64,000 nucleotides of DNA from Dolomedes plantarius (GCA_907164885.2 OU015497.1:65179577-65243576), one strand, 5' to 3'. Shown: positions 47,221-62,935, counted from the first letter of the stretch. The notes: generated from the letters alone by a model not told the origin. Made by a program: numbers and translations.

Positions 47221-48011
47221 TTTTTTAATTAGAGAAGAGAAAATGAAGATAAATTATAACAATTATCGTCAAGCTTTTAAAATAGAAAGAATTAATGAAA
47301 TAAACAAATCGTGATATAAACAAAGTGTACATCACAATAAACAATTAATCTTTCATTTTTTGGGTAGGGTTCGTTCTCGATAAGAATAAAAAATATCTCC
47401 TTTTAGAATTTGCTAAAATTGACATATTTACAAATGCACACTCAGGAAACATCTTTACAAATTATCCTTTTTCCCCCGCATACTACTTTCCTGCAACTTT
47501 TTCGGCATGTCCATTTTAATCTACATTTGTTACACTTTTTATCATTTGTGTCGATTCAATGGTAGTTTTTTCTTTGGCACACTCTAAATTTGAAAATAAA
47601 TGCAATAATTTTTATAAAGCCTAAAAGCTGTATGGAGAAAATCATATACATTTTTGTATTGTATATATGTTTTTTTATTGCAATGAAGTCTAATGTGCTT
47701 TTAAATATCTCAAAAATTCATGTCTTTAATTTTACATTAAATAAACACTTATTTTACCATATAATCTGCAATGTCTAAGCAACACTTTCTTTTATAAAAA
47801 AAACATAACAATTTTAACCGTTTTTAATAATATTTCATTGCTGTAATAAAATGCTTTGGGGTAAATTTTTGATGGGAATACCGGAATATATTAAGAAAGG
47901 TAAAAATAAATAATGCGTCACAGTTCCTAAGAGAATATTCTTTTATGGGAAGCGGATGTATCTTCTATTATCCATTTTTTAACAAACCTTGAAAAACACA
48001 AAGGAAATATA
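47216..48011. other. AT-rich spacer
   Basis: No gene or terminal repeat recognised. A 62-codon frame at 47590-47778 has no similarity that I know of. Confidence 0.5.
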
Positions 48012-49330
48012 CACTCATGGACAAAAAAATTAGCACACCAAGAAGGAGTCTTCAAAATGAAACGAAATTTTTCATACGTAATGACTACTTTGATATAAGT
48101 AAATGATAAGAAAATCAAAGAAAAAGGATAATTTATTTCAGAGAAAAAGGCAAAAGAACGGAGGAGTTAATACTTCGTTGGATCCCCTCTAGCGCGAATG
48201 CACGATGCGATACGATCGGGCATTGAGACATACAAGTTCAGTATGATGTCTTCAGACATTTCGTCAAATCTGGGGATCGGGCAGGCCAAGGAAGGGTAGT
48301 AACAGTGCGGAGACAGTCTTGTGACACCCTTGCCGTATGAGGCCGAGCATTGTCTTGTTGAAAAATGGCTCCTGGGAGCCGTTGCATGAGTGGCAACACA
48401 TGTGGTTGCATGATTTCATGAACATACCGCTGGGCTGTCATGGTGCCACGGAACAATACTAGGGGTGACCGTGTATTGTAGGCAATGGCACCCCATACCA
48501 TCACACCAGCTGTGGGAGCGATGTGTCGCTGTACAGCAAAGGCAGGATTGAAGCGTTCACCACGGGCTCTCCACACACGAACACTATTGTCATCACTGCC
48601 GATATTGAATCTGGATTCGTCGCTAAAAACGACCTGGTTCCATTCCGCTGCAGTCCAGTTTCCTCGTGCTCGGCAAAACTCCAAACGGAGGCGTCGATGG
48701 GTGGGCGTCAAGGGCAGCGCATGTAATGGGCGCCGCGATACCAACTGTTCTTCAGCCAGGCGCCTTCGTATGGTTCGAGAAGACACAGAGGCCCCTAGTG
48801 AAGGTGCTACCTGCGCATGGATGGTGGCCGATGAAGCAGTTGGCTGTACGCGTGCATTTCTTACGATGTGGCGGTCTTCTCGACGACTGGTCTGTCGAAG
48901 GCATCCTGAGCCTTGTCTTCGCGTACATGACATCTCTCGGGTCCACTGGTCCCAACACCTCCTCACAACACAATCAGATCGGCCTAATTGACGAGCTACT
49001 CGCCTAGCTGACCACCCAGCTTCCATCGTCCCGACGATTCTCCCCTTCTCAAACTGCGACAACTGCTTATATTGTCTTCGAACACGGCATAATGGCATGT
49101 CTATCTCAGCTCTTCCTTTGTAAATGATTCAGCACACTCAAACAAGCTTTGGTTACTTGTTTTATACTCCACAGAGTACGATGTTCAACGCCCTCTACCG
49201 GCTATACGTAATGCGCAATCACGCTGCATTTCTAATCATTTGCATATCACCCCGACATGTACCTTCATTGCAAGTTTCGTTACGATCCCACAATTATTTC
49301 TTGGTGCGCTAATTTTTTTGTCCATGAGTG
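48012..49330 (-). mobile_element. Tc1 transposon (family e), complete 1319-bp copy
   Basis: Inverted ends CACTCATGGACAAAAAAATT, identical on both sides for 20 bp and similar for about 32 bp, flanked by TA. The transposase occupies the minus strand. Near-identical TIRs and a long open frame make it one of the youngest Tc1 copies in the window. Confidence 0.94.
48167..49098 (-). pseudogene. Tc1 transposase (family e), near-intact but deleted across the catalytic Glu
   Basis: From Met at 49098 the frame is open for 286 codons: MPLCRVRRQYKQLSQFEKGR (HTH), the second HTH with VSSRTIRRRLAEEQLVSRRP, the first catalytic Asp in WNQVVFSDESRF, GVMVWGAIAYNTRSP, and the second Asp in IFQQDNARPHTAR. After LPWPARSPDL, sequence that should encode the P-I-E-H-V-W-D region is missing. 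The rest, FDEMSEDIILNLYVSMPDRI to GDPTKY, continues in another frame to TAA at 48167. The loss removes roughly 35 codons including the third catalytic residue, so it cannot catalyse transposition although it could still bind its TIRs. Confidence 0.92.
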
Positions 49331-49403
49331 TAAAACAGACTCTTTTTCGAAAACCCCATGAAATACTCATATATTTATAGCATATACATTATATACTAAT
49401 ATA

Positions 49404-50648
49404 CAGTACCCTACAATAATGGACCGGACAGCAAGATGCGTTGGTATAAGGGAAAAAATACATGCTTTAATAGGGGATGGTCCCCCCACGTGCTGTAGTT
49501 ACACTATCAATTCTTCTGGGCATACTTTCAACAAGGTTTTAATACTCAACTGTGAGTATTTGTGTCCATTCTTGATGCAAGAATGTCTCCAGATCAGCTG
49601 CAAATTTCAGACGTAATTCCCTGGTCCGGGAGCGTCGCTCGAACTCGTCCCACAAATGTTCTATGGGGTTTAGATAGGGAGCAGGCCAGGGAAGACTTTT
49701 ACATCCATATCTTGATACCACTGATTGATAGAGGATGCAACATGAATGAAGCGTTGTCGTCCTGAAGTAACTTTCGTCCATTCCGTAAAAGTGCCAGAGC
49801 GTAGAAAGAATTTGATTGTCCAAAATGTCCATGTAGACGTCAGTATTCAGTTTACCAGGAACAATACACAAAGGTTCCAGACCATACCACGAAAAATACC
49901 CCCAAACAAATACAACACCACCATAGAATTTGAGAGTTGAAACTATGAACTCTGGTAACAGATTTCTCCTGGCATTAGGGAAACCCAAGCACGCCCATCC
50001 GACTGGAAGAGCGTGTAGCGTGACTCGTAGCTCCATAAAAAAAAGTCTTCCAGTGGTCCACAGCCCACTTGAGACGTTGGAAACACCAAGCGAGTCCACC
50101 GGCTTGTTGGATGGGGTGATGTTTGATTTTTGTGCGACAACACATCCTTGGATATTGAGGGCGTGCATTTCTTTCCGCAAGGTATTGGGGTGCACCGTAA
50201 CCCCTGCTGCCTGTTGAAACTCACTGTTGATGTTTTGAAGTGGTTTCTTGCAGTTCTTACTAACCTCAGGTTTTAGGACACGCCGATCCCGTTCGATCAG
50301 TTTATGGGGACGACCAACGTATGCAGTTCGTGTCTAAACCTCTGTAGTCTTCCACTTGTTCACGACATTACCAACAGTTGACCGTGGTTGTGATAATTCT
50401 ACCGCAAATGCCAGATTAGACATACCACTAATGTGACAACCAACTGTAACACCTCTTTCAAACTCACTAAGTTCCTTTCGTTTCGACATAATGTCACATT
50501 TTCACACAGAACTAATGACGTTACCACTTCGCGTATCGTATTTGACCTTAACAGACCACGTTCGAGCACTGTATTTTCATAAAATCTGACATGTAGTCGA
50601 ATTTTATGCAAATTGACTAGCACAAATCGACCATTAATGAAGGTAGTG
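49404..50648 (-). mobile_element. Tc1-like transposon (family i), about 1245 bp
   Basis: The left end CAGTACCCTACAATAATGGA and the reversed right end CACTACCTTCATTAATGGTC are diverged inverted repeats, each next to TA. Between them lies a minus-strand transposase. Identification of the right end is by partial similarity only. Confidence 0.78.
49539..50489 (-). pseudogene. Tc1 transposase (family i), decayed
   Basis: Met at 50489 starts MSKRKELSEFERGVTVGCHI (HTH), broken by a stop at about 50337 (TTEV then TAG). The second HTH reads VTVHPNTLRKEMHALNIQG. The DDE part has VGWACLGFPNARRNLLPEFI, VVFVWGYFSWYGLEPL, the second acidic motif in another frame (QDDNAS, about 49765) and the Glu in YLNPIEHLWDEFERR. 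The first catalytic Asp motif is not recognisable (VSNVSSGLWTTGRLFFMELR). The tail HQEWTQILTVEY ends at 49539. Confidence 0.83.

Positions 50649-51078
<430 letters not shown>

Positions 51079-51168
<90 letters not shown>
51079..51168. repeat. Compound (TA)n(TG)n microsatellite
   Basis: About 70 bp of TA passes into GTATGTGTGTGTGT. Confidence 0.95.
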
Positions 51169-51774
51169 ATAATAAAGTTCCACCTTTATTAATTAAGACA
51201 TATTATAAATTTTACAGTTAACGTTTCAATAAAGTATAGCCCCCTATTTCATATTATGACCTAAGTATAAATGAATTAACTAGTTAAATTGTCCCTTAAC
51301 GCACAAGCGCTGAACTGTAAAAGTTGATTTCAAAACATGATTCAGCATCACGAATTCATCTCGCACCTTCCGAAAGAAGATACGACTTCTCATGCACGAC
51401 ATCAGATGGTCACCTATAACCAATTAGAAATTTTTGGCCTCCTTGTGTAGAAAGTCATGAACCCTTCGTATAAACGATAGCAAGGGTTCTCTGCGGCTTT
51501 TTTCGTGACTGTCCTTGTATGTTGATGCTGTCCCGTCCATGCTTTGTGTCATCTTTGCCCTCTTTTGTGTTCTCTGCTCTATCGCTGCGCGCCCCGTCCC
51601 TTCTCCGTCCATCAAGATGTAACGTAGCTAAATTCTCCGACTGGTCCAAAATTTATATGTCCTTTTATGTCTGTTGTAACATGCTTAAAAAAACCTTCAT
51701 TGTGTATCCAGAATAAAGAAGGTCCTAAAAATCTATGGAGATTCATACGTCTACAAAACGAATGCCTACAGCTG

Positions 51775-51851
<77 letters not shown>

Positions 51852-52284
51852 TGTTTGTGTCAGAAATTAATTGGGGAAAGATTAATTAAATTAAATTTAA
51901 AGGAGGATTAGGGATTAATCATTTTCGTGACGCGAAAGAGCCACTAGTTTTCATATTTCCAGACGCGTGCGGGTAGAAAAAGTAGGTAATTCCCCATTTC
52001 AGTAATTGACCTTCGATTCGCGGTGGAATAAAGCTCCATGCAGATAGATTATTTTTAGATACTGTGCAGGTTTGGCGGGAAGATGCTTCTAGGAAATTCC
52101 AAATTGGGTTTTGCGCATGTGCCAGGAGAGTAGAGGAGCGATTTTTTACTTAGAACTAAGAAGATTGATTTGGGAACTCGCTGCGTGCGGTCGCCCTGCT
52201 CGGTTTCGCCGAATGTTAAAATGGCTAACTAGGGACAAAGACTTTGAGAGTGGTATTCTTAAGAAGAATTCATTAAAGTAATAA
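51169..52284. other. Unassigned sequence with one (TA)n(TG)n array
   Basis: The array lies at 51776-51862. The surrounding short frames (51424-51716) show no recognisable similarity. Confidence 0.5.
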
Positions 52285-53035
52285 GGGGGCTCACAACCTT
52301 TGAAACTTGAAAAAAATCGATTTTTGGTTTTTGCTATATTCTGATTTTTGAAGCATTTCTGAACAACATGCAAAAAACCGCATAAAAAATTTGCTTTATT
52401 TTTCGAGTTATGAGAGTTTATGTAAAGCTCAGTCTGTTGCCATAGCCATGTTATTCCAACTTTAACTTCAGTTTTCTCAAATATGTGAATTTTTGGATTG
52501 CGCGCACTGATACTCCCAAACTATGTGTGCAAGACACACAATTTTTTTATCAGATTTATATTATAAGCTTCTTTACACACTAAAACCAGAAAAGTTTTTT
52601 TAAAAAAATTTAATTTTTTACACTTGAAAATGTTTTAAAAAATTGCTAAATTTTAAATTTTTTAAAATTTTATGTAAATTTTTCAATTTAAACTATATTT
52701 TTTGTATATTTTTGGGTTTTACATCAAACTTGAGTGTATTATTAATTTAATTTGACCAAAAAATAGTTTCTGTATACATATTTCTTAATTTTATGATGCG
52801 CGAAACATACAATGTTTTTTTTTCCCTTTTTAGTAATGTGTACATTTAAAAATAAAATCTAAAAATTATTTATGGCTTTAGAAGTTCTATTTTTGTATAA
52901 AATATAACTTAAGACTTGTAATTTTGATATAAAACAAAAAAATTATATATATATACTAATATTATTGGAGTTTCAGTAGCTCGGTTTTGATCATGTTTAG
53001 GGTCATTTCCCAGAAGTCAAAGGTTGTGAGCCCCC
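52285..53035. mobile_element. Non-autonomous DNA transposon with 19-bp TIRs, 751 bp
   Basis: The left end GGGGGCTCACAACCTTTGA is exactly inverted at 53017-53035. The interior is very AT-rich and noncoding. I see no clear target duplication (GTAATAA on the left, AAGTGTG on the right), so the superfamily is undetermined. Confidence 0.8.
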
Positions 53036-53681
53036 AAGTGTGGACTGAAGTATTTTTCAATTCGTATTCCCACTCGCCACCAATGAATGAATCATGACTG
53101 CAATTTAAAGATGTTAGAACAGGCAAACCACACGCCTGTCATATATATATATAAGGAAACAGAAGGAAAGCAAGGTCAAATGATTTATGAAAGATCAGAG
53201 GCAAAAATTATAGTCAGTTTGCTATTTAAATGACGTCATTTAGGTGTTCAAGGTTACTTTATGTGCAAAAAAAATTAAACATAATGAGAAGACAATCTTA
53301 CATTTCAACGTCCATTCTTATTTTCAAGACAGATAAATTTCCATGTAAATGAAAACAGAAAACTACTGGTTATTATATATTCCTCTTCATTAAATAGACA
53401 TTATCAAGAATTGTGGTCTTAGCATGCACAAAAGAATAGAATTAGTGACATAAAATAAGGAAAAATTCCATATTTTCAAAGGTTTAAAAGATTTATAAGA
53501 CAATAATATTTTAATAATCCCTGGGAGTGTACATGTTTTGACTTCTAAAAAATGATAACTATCCGAAAGTAAAATCCTATTATATAATTTATGTTTTCTG
53601 AATTAGAGCTACATTGTTAAAAATTAGAATCCAAACTCATCAAACCAATAAACCAAACATATTTTTTGCATAAATTTTTAT
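53036..53681. other. AT-rich spacer
   Basis: No feature recognised. Confidence 0.5.
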
Positions 53682-54258
53682 CACTAGAAAAACTGCTGCC
53701 GTCATTTTGACGGTTTCGGACATACTATTGGCCGCCATATTTATGTCCTCAGATTTCTGAAATTTTGTGACTTTTTCTAATTTTACGTGAAATTTGCACT
53801 AACTTTTACAAAATTATATCCGATAATAAAGAGCGGGAGAAAACGTGTCATATACGTACTAAAACTGAAAACTGGCAATATGACAGCAATATAGTAAACA
53901 GGCAGAAATTTTTAAAATAATACCAGAAAAATGTTAGTTACTTTTCGTGTCTTCCCCCTTTTGAAAATAACAGAAATATTGGCTCTTCGGAACTATTGGT
54001 GTTGGAAAATAAGGACTGCACAAATCATGCATATACTTTTACGGTTAAAACCATACCAGGTTGTCAGCTCGGCATACCTGCATAAAAATATAGCTAAATA
54101 TTTACCAATTCATTATATATTGGTATGAAATAGTAAACTATTTTTAACCACTTTTTTTAAAATAAATGAATATTTTAAATTCTTGATTTTACTTTTAACC
54201 GTCAAAATGACGGTTCATCAGTCTTTTTAGTAAGAAGAAAATTCCCGTCTTTCTAGTG
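53682..54258. mobile_element. piggyBac-type MITE, 577 bp
   Basis: The right terminus, read inward, is CACTAGAAAGACGGG next to TTAA (54259-54262). The left terminus is CACTAGAAAAACTGC next to TTAT. Subterminal palindromes CCGTCATTTTGACGG (53699) and CCGTCAAAATGACGG (about 54200) are arranged as inverted repeats, a pattern I know from piggyBac-like ends. The 65-codon frame at 53931-54128 has no recognised similarity. Confidence 0.72.
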
Positions 54259-54262
54259 TTAA

Positions 54263-55587
54263 ATTTTTTCTTGAACTATATAAGTTATAAGTGTTCACTT
54301 AAATTTTTCCCTTTTACATAAGTTTTAACAGGGGCCGTTATCAATACTTCGTAAAACATTTTACATAGAATTTATTTTATAATAGAATTTATTTTTCTAA
54401 TAGAATTTATTTTATTTTTTGAAAAAGTTAAAGCAAAAGTGCTTATTCTATTTATCTAACGATATAACCAAACTTTCTGAGATCTTCAAAAAATTTCTAG
54501 TAATGTTCGTGCTACTTACTGAAATGCAACACCGAACTGTTAGTTGTAAAACCTCTTATAAAATTTAAATTTAATCTTAACAACATAAACCAGATGACTA
54601 GAAAATTTTGTATTAAAATCAATCTATTTATTTAAAATTATTTTAACTTCAAATATATTTAATGAATCTAACAAATAAAATAAAAATTAGTTATAAGAAT
54701 AAAAGATGGTAGACTATTTCTAGCTAAATATTCTTATATAATTAAAATAGATGACAATAAGAATATATTTTAAAAACAACTCAGAAATTAAATTGGTTTG
54801 TTTCTTCCTTTTTCCTTATTATCCTGTAAATTAATCCTTCTAAAAGTATTCTTGTAAATTGAATTAGCCTAAAATTGATACAATTGCAAAATAATCGAGT
54901 CCTTTTAAACTTTGTGAAATTTTTGGAGATATTCTATAGAACGGCAATTCAAATAAAGAAAATATTCTAAAATCAGGTATGAGTTCCACTCTTAGAAATT
55001 AGACTTATCTGCAAACAAACAATTAGGTGCCTTGCTATTATTTTCTTCGAATTCCTTTTGTTCCCAAATAATTATAACTGGCAGAACGCAATAGATTCCT
55101 CTGGTACCGGGGACCTAATTCTTCACCCTTTATTCCGTGAGTGATAAACAGAAACTCTGTCTTTCGCATCACTTTGAGAAGATCGGATTTAACCTTTTAA
55201 GTGCATCATTCCTTTCATCTGAAGCATTGCTTTTCTTTTCGCCCCCAAATTCAGTTAGATAGTCAAGTAACAATTCCGATTTCTTGTTCTCCCTCAAAAA
55301 GCAATCCTCAGAGCCGAAATTATTAGGACCATTGAAATTAAGCTGTTTAGATAATAAAAAGCAATCCAATAAAGCCATAATATTTACATCGTTATTGAAT
55401 TATTTCGTAAGAATTATTTCGCTAATTAGATAACAGATGATTATGTTATAAGGAAAAAAAAGTAAAGATAAAATACTCAATCTTTGACGTTCCTATCAAG
55501 TTCTCTCACCATTTGTATTCAATTAGCAGATCTGATGGCAAAAAGAGATTACTGGAAAATAATTTGGAAGCTAATCATTTCATTGAC

Positions 55588-55591
<4 letters not shown>
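54263..55591. other. AT-rich region; one short frame of normal composition
   Basis: The minus frame 55378-55169 (69 codons, MALLDCFLLSKQLNFNGPNN...) has a less repeat-like composition than its neighbours and could be an exon piece, but I recognise no family and no splice context. Nothing else seen. Confidence 0.4.

Positions 55592-55614
<23 letters not shown>
55592..55614. repeat. (TA)n microsatellite at the Helitron B 5' end
   Basis: A TA run merging with the TCTATATATATAAAAC-type start of the Helitron. Confidence 0.9.
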
Positions 55615-57693
<2,079 letters not shown>

Positions 57694-59025
57694 TTTTATA
57701 AATAAGGAGCAAGTTTTACGATTTTAAATTTTTATTTTAATTTCTAGAGGTTAAGATTTTTCCAAAATATTAAGCAATCAAGATTGCAAAGGACTATTTT
57801 GTTTACTTATTACCATTGTTTGTAAGTTATTGTTTATCAGTTATATAGTTTTTACAACCGTGCAACATATCTCAAGTTCATATCATGGCCTGTCGTAAGT
57901 TTTCCTTCAATGACTGAAATTTCAAATAATTTTCTAAGAAATTTTAGAACGTGTGAAATATTTTTCTTTCAGTTTCGTTTGTCACAATAATGCTGTTGTC
58001 CAAAATTAAAAATAGTAAAAAGGCAATCTGCAGTGAATAAACAAAGGAGTTTTATTTTTATGCTCAATTTGACTATAGGCCTAAACGATATCAATTTGAA
58101 CAACTTTGTTCAACTTGTAGCTACCATAGATAACGAGAAGCATAATATACTACTGAACGTCCATTTAAGATCTTAAATATAAGCCAAAACGTCGGATCTG
58201 AAGCTCCTAAATCGGCCTCAAACTAACTTTAATTTCAGAGGACTATGTTACTTCTGCCTGGTGAATATGGCGTTTCCCTCAAATCTTACACTCTTCGAAT
58301 CTCTCGCTGGATTGTACTTCTTAAGGAACTTTATCAAATTACCCCCAAACAATGGATTCATATTTTATCATTCACCATGAAAACCGAATTATATCTTCGA
58401 TGTTTATAATGGATTTTTGATTTAAATGTAAAAACAAGAATATTCAGTTACAAAATAAAAATTCTATTGCAATAAATCACAAAAGTAAGAAAAAAATATC
58501 ACTAATAGTGTATAATTGTATTTAAAACACTCTTAGGTACACTAGAAGAAGTCTCGTTTATCAGCGAGAAATCCGCGGATAGGAAATAAATTTTGAAAAA
58601 AAAAAAAATCAGTCATTGGCCTATAACATCTTGGTGCATCTTTTATTTTTATTGGAAATTTTTGGATTTCTTTCCTTAGGAAATCAAATCAGGATCATGC
58701 CCATTTCTTCACCACTTTATCGAACGCAACCTCAGCCACTTCATTAAATCATTACAGTCCACTCAAGCGGTTGATACCTTAATTCCAGGACTGATTCGGA
58801 GGTGGATATGGTAGGCGGACATTCTTATTGTTTTAGCTTTGCTAAGCTCCTTTTCCTCAAAGGAACAAGAACTATCCTTGACCTGCACTCCATTATATCT
58901 TTTGTATTATATATAAAGTGAAGAAAACGAAATACTGTACTATAAAGGAAGTAAAGACGTTACAAAACAAACATATTTTATTCGTTTTATAATTTGTCAC
59001 GTTAACGGAAGACTGTTTCTGTTTT

Positions 59026-59033
<8 letters not shown>
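57694..59033. other. AT-rich region without recognised features
   Basis: Bases 58620-58880 are slightly less AT-rich but have no open frame. Confidence 0.5.
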
Positions 59034-59097
<64 letters not shown>

Positions 59098-59099
59098 AT
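59034..59099. repeat. Compound (TA)n(TG)n microsatellite
   Basis: About 36 bp of TA followed by about 28 bp of TG. Confidence 0.94.
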
Positions 59100-61234
59100 A
59101 ATCTCATTAGAGAACCTTGATTCCGGAAAAATATTTCCTTGTTGTAACAAAATAATTGGAAAGAGTAAATTTCTTTTGTTGAAAAAAATTTCATTTTTAG
59201 AAAATATTATTGTGTGTGAAGCGGTGTAGATGATGTTTCAGTTAATAGTTTCAAAACCCTTCAGCAAAGCTTTATCATATTTTTTTTACCTGCTATACTT
59301 TTATACCTAAACCTTGTATTGCTTCAGCCTTAAGAATAAAGGGATTATCTAGTGTTTTTTTTTTGGTTCTTGGCTCTGTTTAAGTTATAATGCAATAGAT
59401 GTTTTCCATTATAGTCTCGTAACGTACATACTGTTACAAAGTACGTGGTTTTTTTTTCCATCCATTGTGTATTGGTGTTTAGTAAGGAAACTACATTTTG
59501 AATTCCAATACAATCATATGTACAAATGTGTACATATGATTGCATTAAATCACTTCCGGAGTATTGACCTTCAGTAGAGATGTAATACAATTACTATCTG
59601 TAGCAGTCTTTTTGGTTAAATAGGGAAGATCACCTTAAAACCTTCAAAAATTCAATTTTTTATTATGATTTAATTTGGAAGAATGGGATGTAAGGAATCT
59701 TTGTTAAAAAATTAAGACTATACTACCAATTATTTACCTGTTATTAGAACCGATTTTATGGCCAAACTTATAAAGCTATTAGTACAATAATATATAGAAA
59801 CTTAAAACGGCTTTTTCTAAAAACTGTTATTTTCAAACTTGTGTGCTACATTGCTTGTGCTTAAATTGCTAAAATTTTGTATACATGTATATCTAGTATG
59901 TTTATAAAATTTCCATCTAAATTTAGGTAGTACATATTACTAATTTTTTACAGCAATCTTTTGTGAAAATCATTTATGATATTTCTTATACATTACAATA
60001 TATTTTCCTGAATTTTTTTTTGTGAAATATGGTAATTATTTTATGTGTTGATTAAAGTATAACCTATGGCTAGAATATATAGAAATAATTTAATATATAT
60101 CTCTCATAGTTTTAAAAAATCTGCATTCAATGCATTCATTATTCATAAAACATTATTACTTTTTTTACAGAAAATAATATCTAATAATCTCCAAACCATT
60201 CTGCTTTTGTTTTCTAATAGATAAAGCTTTTGTACAGTTCACCCTAAAAAAATTGGTTTAAATTAATTGCAAATTAACTGTTTGACAACACATTAAGCTT
60301 GGTATTAAAATCAGTGCATTTTTACGAGTGCAAAGGAGATCTCCAGCCTTAAATTTAAAAGAAGAAAATAAAATTGTTTTGAAGCAAAGGAGATAAATAA
60401 TGGTCTTATTAAAACAACCCTGGTTAAGTAAAACATCAATTGGTAATAGGATAAATAAATACTTTATCCGGATTGAAAATTGGGTTAGTGAATTAAATGC
60501 AATTTACTGATGCATAACAGGTAAAAATAAATTATAACCGGAATTAAGAAATGGTGGAAGTTATAAACAGACGGGGCAGACTATATGTGAACTTGTTTAT
60601 CAAGGAGTGGGTTATCCGCGCTGTTTTTCGAATCAGAAATGAAACATGCTCCACTGTTTAAAATATGCCCGAAATGCATAGTGTCGCCATATTTTCAACG
60701 AAACTCTTTTGTTTTAATAACATATAATAAAAGAAAATGCAAAATTTGAAGCATCATCAATAATTTCCTAGCTTTAAAAAGTCTCAGTAATATTATAAAT
60801 TATATTGATTATCCTCAGCAACGCTCAAGCTGCAAATTTTTTATTTATTTTTTTTTGTCAAAGTACTCAGCGCTAGCCTCCTTCGGAAAAGTAATACGCA
60901 ATTTGTAATTTATTATCTGTGCTCTTCTGAAATGTATCAAGAGAAAAAAAATTCTTAAAGTAATTGTGTTTTTTTCTACTTTTCCAATAAACAAGACCAT
61001 GTAAGTTTAGAAAGCAAGTATTAAATATTTTGATGCATAGGAGTGCGTAGGATGCATAGGCTAAATAGGAGTACTTACGCCCTCCTTGGCCTTGTAATTC
61101 TGAGTAAAATAAATGGAGTTAAAATTTCATGGAAAGAACTATTTTTCCTAAAATCATATATTACTGTTCTATAAAAAATCAAATAATTAATAAAAAAATT
61201 GTTTACAGGGGTGGATATTTAAGAATTATTCTTT
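59100..61234. other. AT-rich region without recognised features
   Basis: Poly(A)/poly(T) tracts are frequent. No open frame, terminal repeat or RNA gene was recognised over 2.1 kb. Confidence 0.5.
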
Positions 61235-61495
61235 TCAAATAATATTTATTAATACCCAACCATTTTCAGATTTTATCTTTTTTCCAATATAACTGACCCG
61301 TTTCAACTTGATAGTTGCCATTTTATTCAACCAACAAATGCCACCCACTAGTTTACAATTTAATAAAATTGATCCGTCAGTGTGATCTGTATCAAATAAC
61401 ATTGAGATCACTTTCTTAATTAATTCATCAAGAGCTTTATCAATCCATTCGCATCTTATGACATGATAATAGAAATCATTCCCATATGAGATCAT
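61235..61495 (-). CDS. Hypothetical 86-codon frame in the first array unit
   Basis: The minus strand of unit 1 is open and reads CEWIDKALDELIKKVISMLF, then LNCKLVGGICWLNKMATIKL. The matching segment of unit 2 also reads FNKALDELIKKIISMLFHSD in frame before a stop. Later units keep only pieces (ELIKKG, ELFKKE). This could be a relic of tandemly duplicated exons or simply a chance frame in a satellite. I recognise no family, and expression is unknown. Confidence 0.25.
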   Translation of the reverse strand: MISYGNDFYYHVIRCEWIDKALDELIKKVISMLFDTDHTDGSILLNCKLVGGICWLNKMATIKLKRVSYIGKKIKSENGWVLINII

Positions 61496-62759
61496 AAGTC
61501 TATTTAAAGGAAACGTTACCTTCTAGTCCTAAGTAAACTTGTGCACTCCATCTTCAAGCAACTTTCTTCTACGAATTCAGACACGTATCGACAGAATTAC
61601 AGCCATTTTTATCATCCAAAAAATGTTACTCGATGGTTTTATCAATACATGGTAAAATTGATCTGTCAGTATGATCTGAATGAAATAACATTGAGATAAT
61701 CTTTTTAATTAATTCATCAAGGGCTTTATTGAACCATCCCCATCTTACAATATGCTAATAGAAATCATTCCCATTTCAGATCAGAAGTCTATTTAAAGAA
61801 AATGTTATCTTTTAATCCTAAGTAAACTTTTGTACTCCATCTTCAAGCAACTTTCTTTTATGAATTCAGACACGTATCAACCGGATTATTGCCATTTTAT
61901 TCTTCCAGCAAATGTTACTTGATAATTTTATCAATATATGGTAAAATTAATCTGCCAAAATTATCCCTATTACCTAACATTTTTCTGGATCCCCTTTTTA
62001 ATCAATTCAACTAGAACTTATGGAAATGTTCCAGTCTTACGATATTTTAAGGTAAACTCTCCATCTTCACTCAACTTTCTCCCATGATGTCAGATACGTT
62101 TCAACAGGATAATTGCCATTTCATTTATCCCATCAAAGTTACTCAATAGTTTGCAATCCAATGTAGTAAAATGGATTTTCTAAAATGATCACTATCACCT
62201 AACATTTCACGAGACCTCCTTCTTAAACAATTCATTGAGATCTTTAACGAACCATATTCCATTTACTATATGCCAAGGTAAAATCTAACTGACCTTGTTT
62301 TCACCATCTTCACTCAGCAACGAATTCAAACACATCTCAACAGTATTCTTGCCCTTTTATTCTTCCAATAAATGCCAATCCGTAGTATGCATTACAATAC
62401 ACTAGAATGGATCTGCCAAAATAATCATTATCACCTAACATTTAACGATATCCTCTTTTTAATCAATTCATCGAGAGCTTTAATGAAGGTTGCCCAACTT
62501 TAGATTTGTTAAGTCAAACTCTAAGTGAGCTTGTCTATTCCATCGAGAAACTTGCTCCTACGAACTCAGACATGTTTGAACATGATTTTTAAAAAATTTT
62601 ATTCATCTAACAATTGACAATAAATACTTTACAATTTTAAATACAGGGTTATCAGCAAAGAATCATCCGATTACAACATTTAATATTTTCTGTAATTACA
62701 AACAGAAAATTATAGTTAATATGTCATTGAAAAGGGAAAATTTTAAATTTTTTTCACAG

Positions 62760-62935
62760 GTATTCGATATGACTTCCTTTAGTCACTTGTATAAGATTAT
62801 TGCGATATGCCATTTCTTGGCAAACACGTTGTAATATTTCACTATCAACTGTTTGTAAAGCATCACAAATGCGTTGTTTAAGTTCAGGCAAACTTGTAGA
62901 CAAAGGTGGTATGAACACATGAGGTTAAGTCAGGT
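62760..62935 (-). pseudogene. Transposase C-terminus, left arm
   Basis: Read on the minus strand: FPRSPDLT, a deletion, then VFIPPLSTSLPELKQRICDA, EILQRVCQEMAYRNNLIQVT and GSHIEYL with a stop. It is the better preserved of the two copies at the C-terminus but has lost the DFFLWG box. It belongs to the mariner-superfamily group with the PRSPDLT-CDFFLWG signature, as does the element at 10495. Confidence 0.8.

Noticed and set aside
55169..55378. Minus-strand 69-codon frame with normal amino-acid composition as a gene
   Set aside because: No family recognised, no splice sites or neighbours to support it; kept only as a remark.
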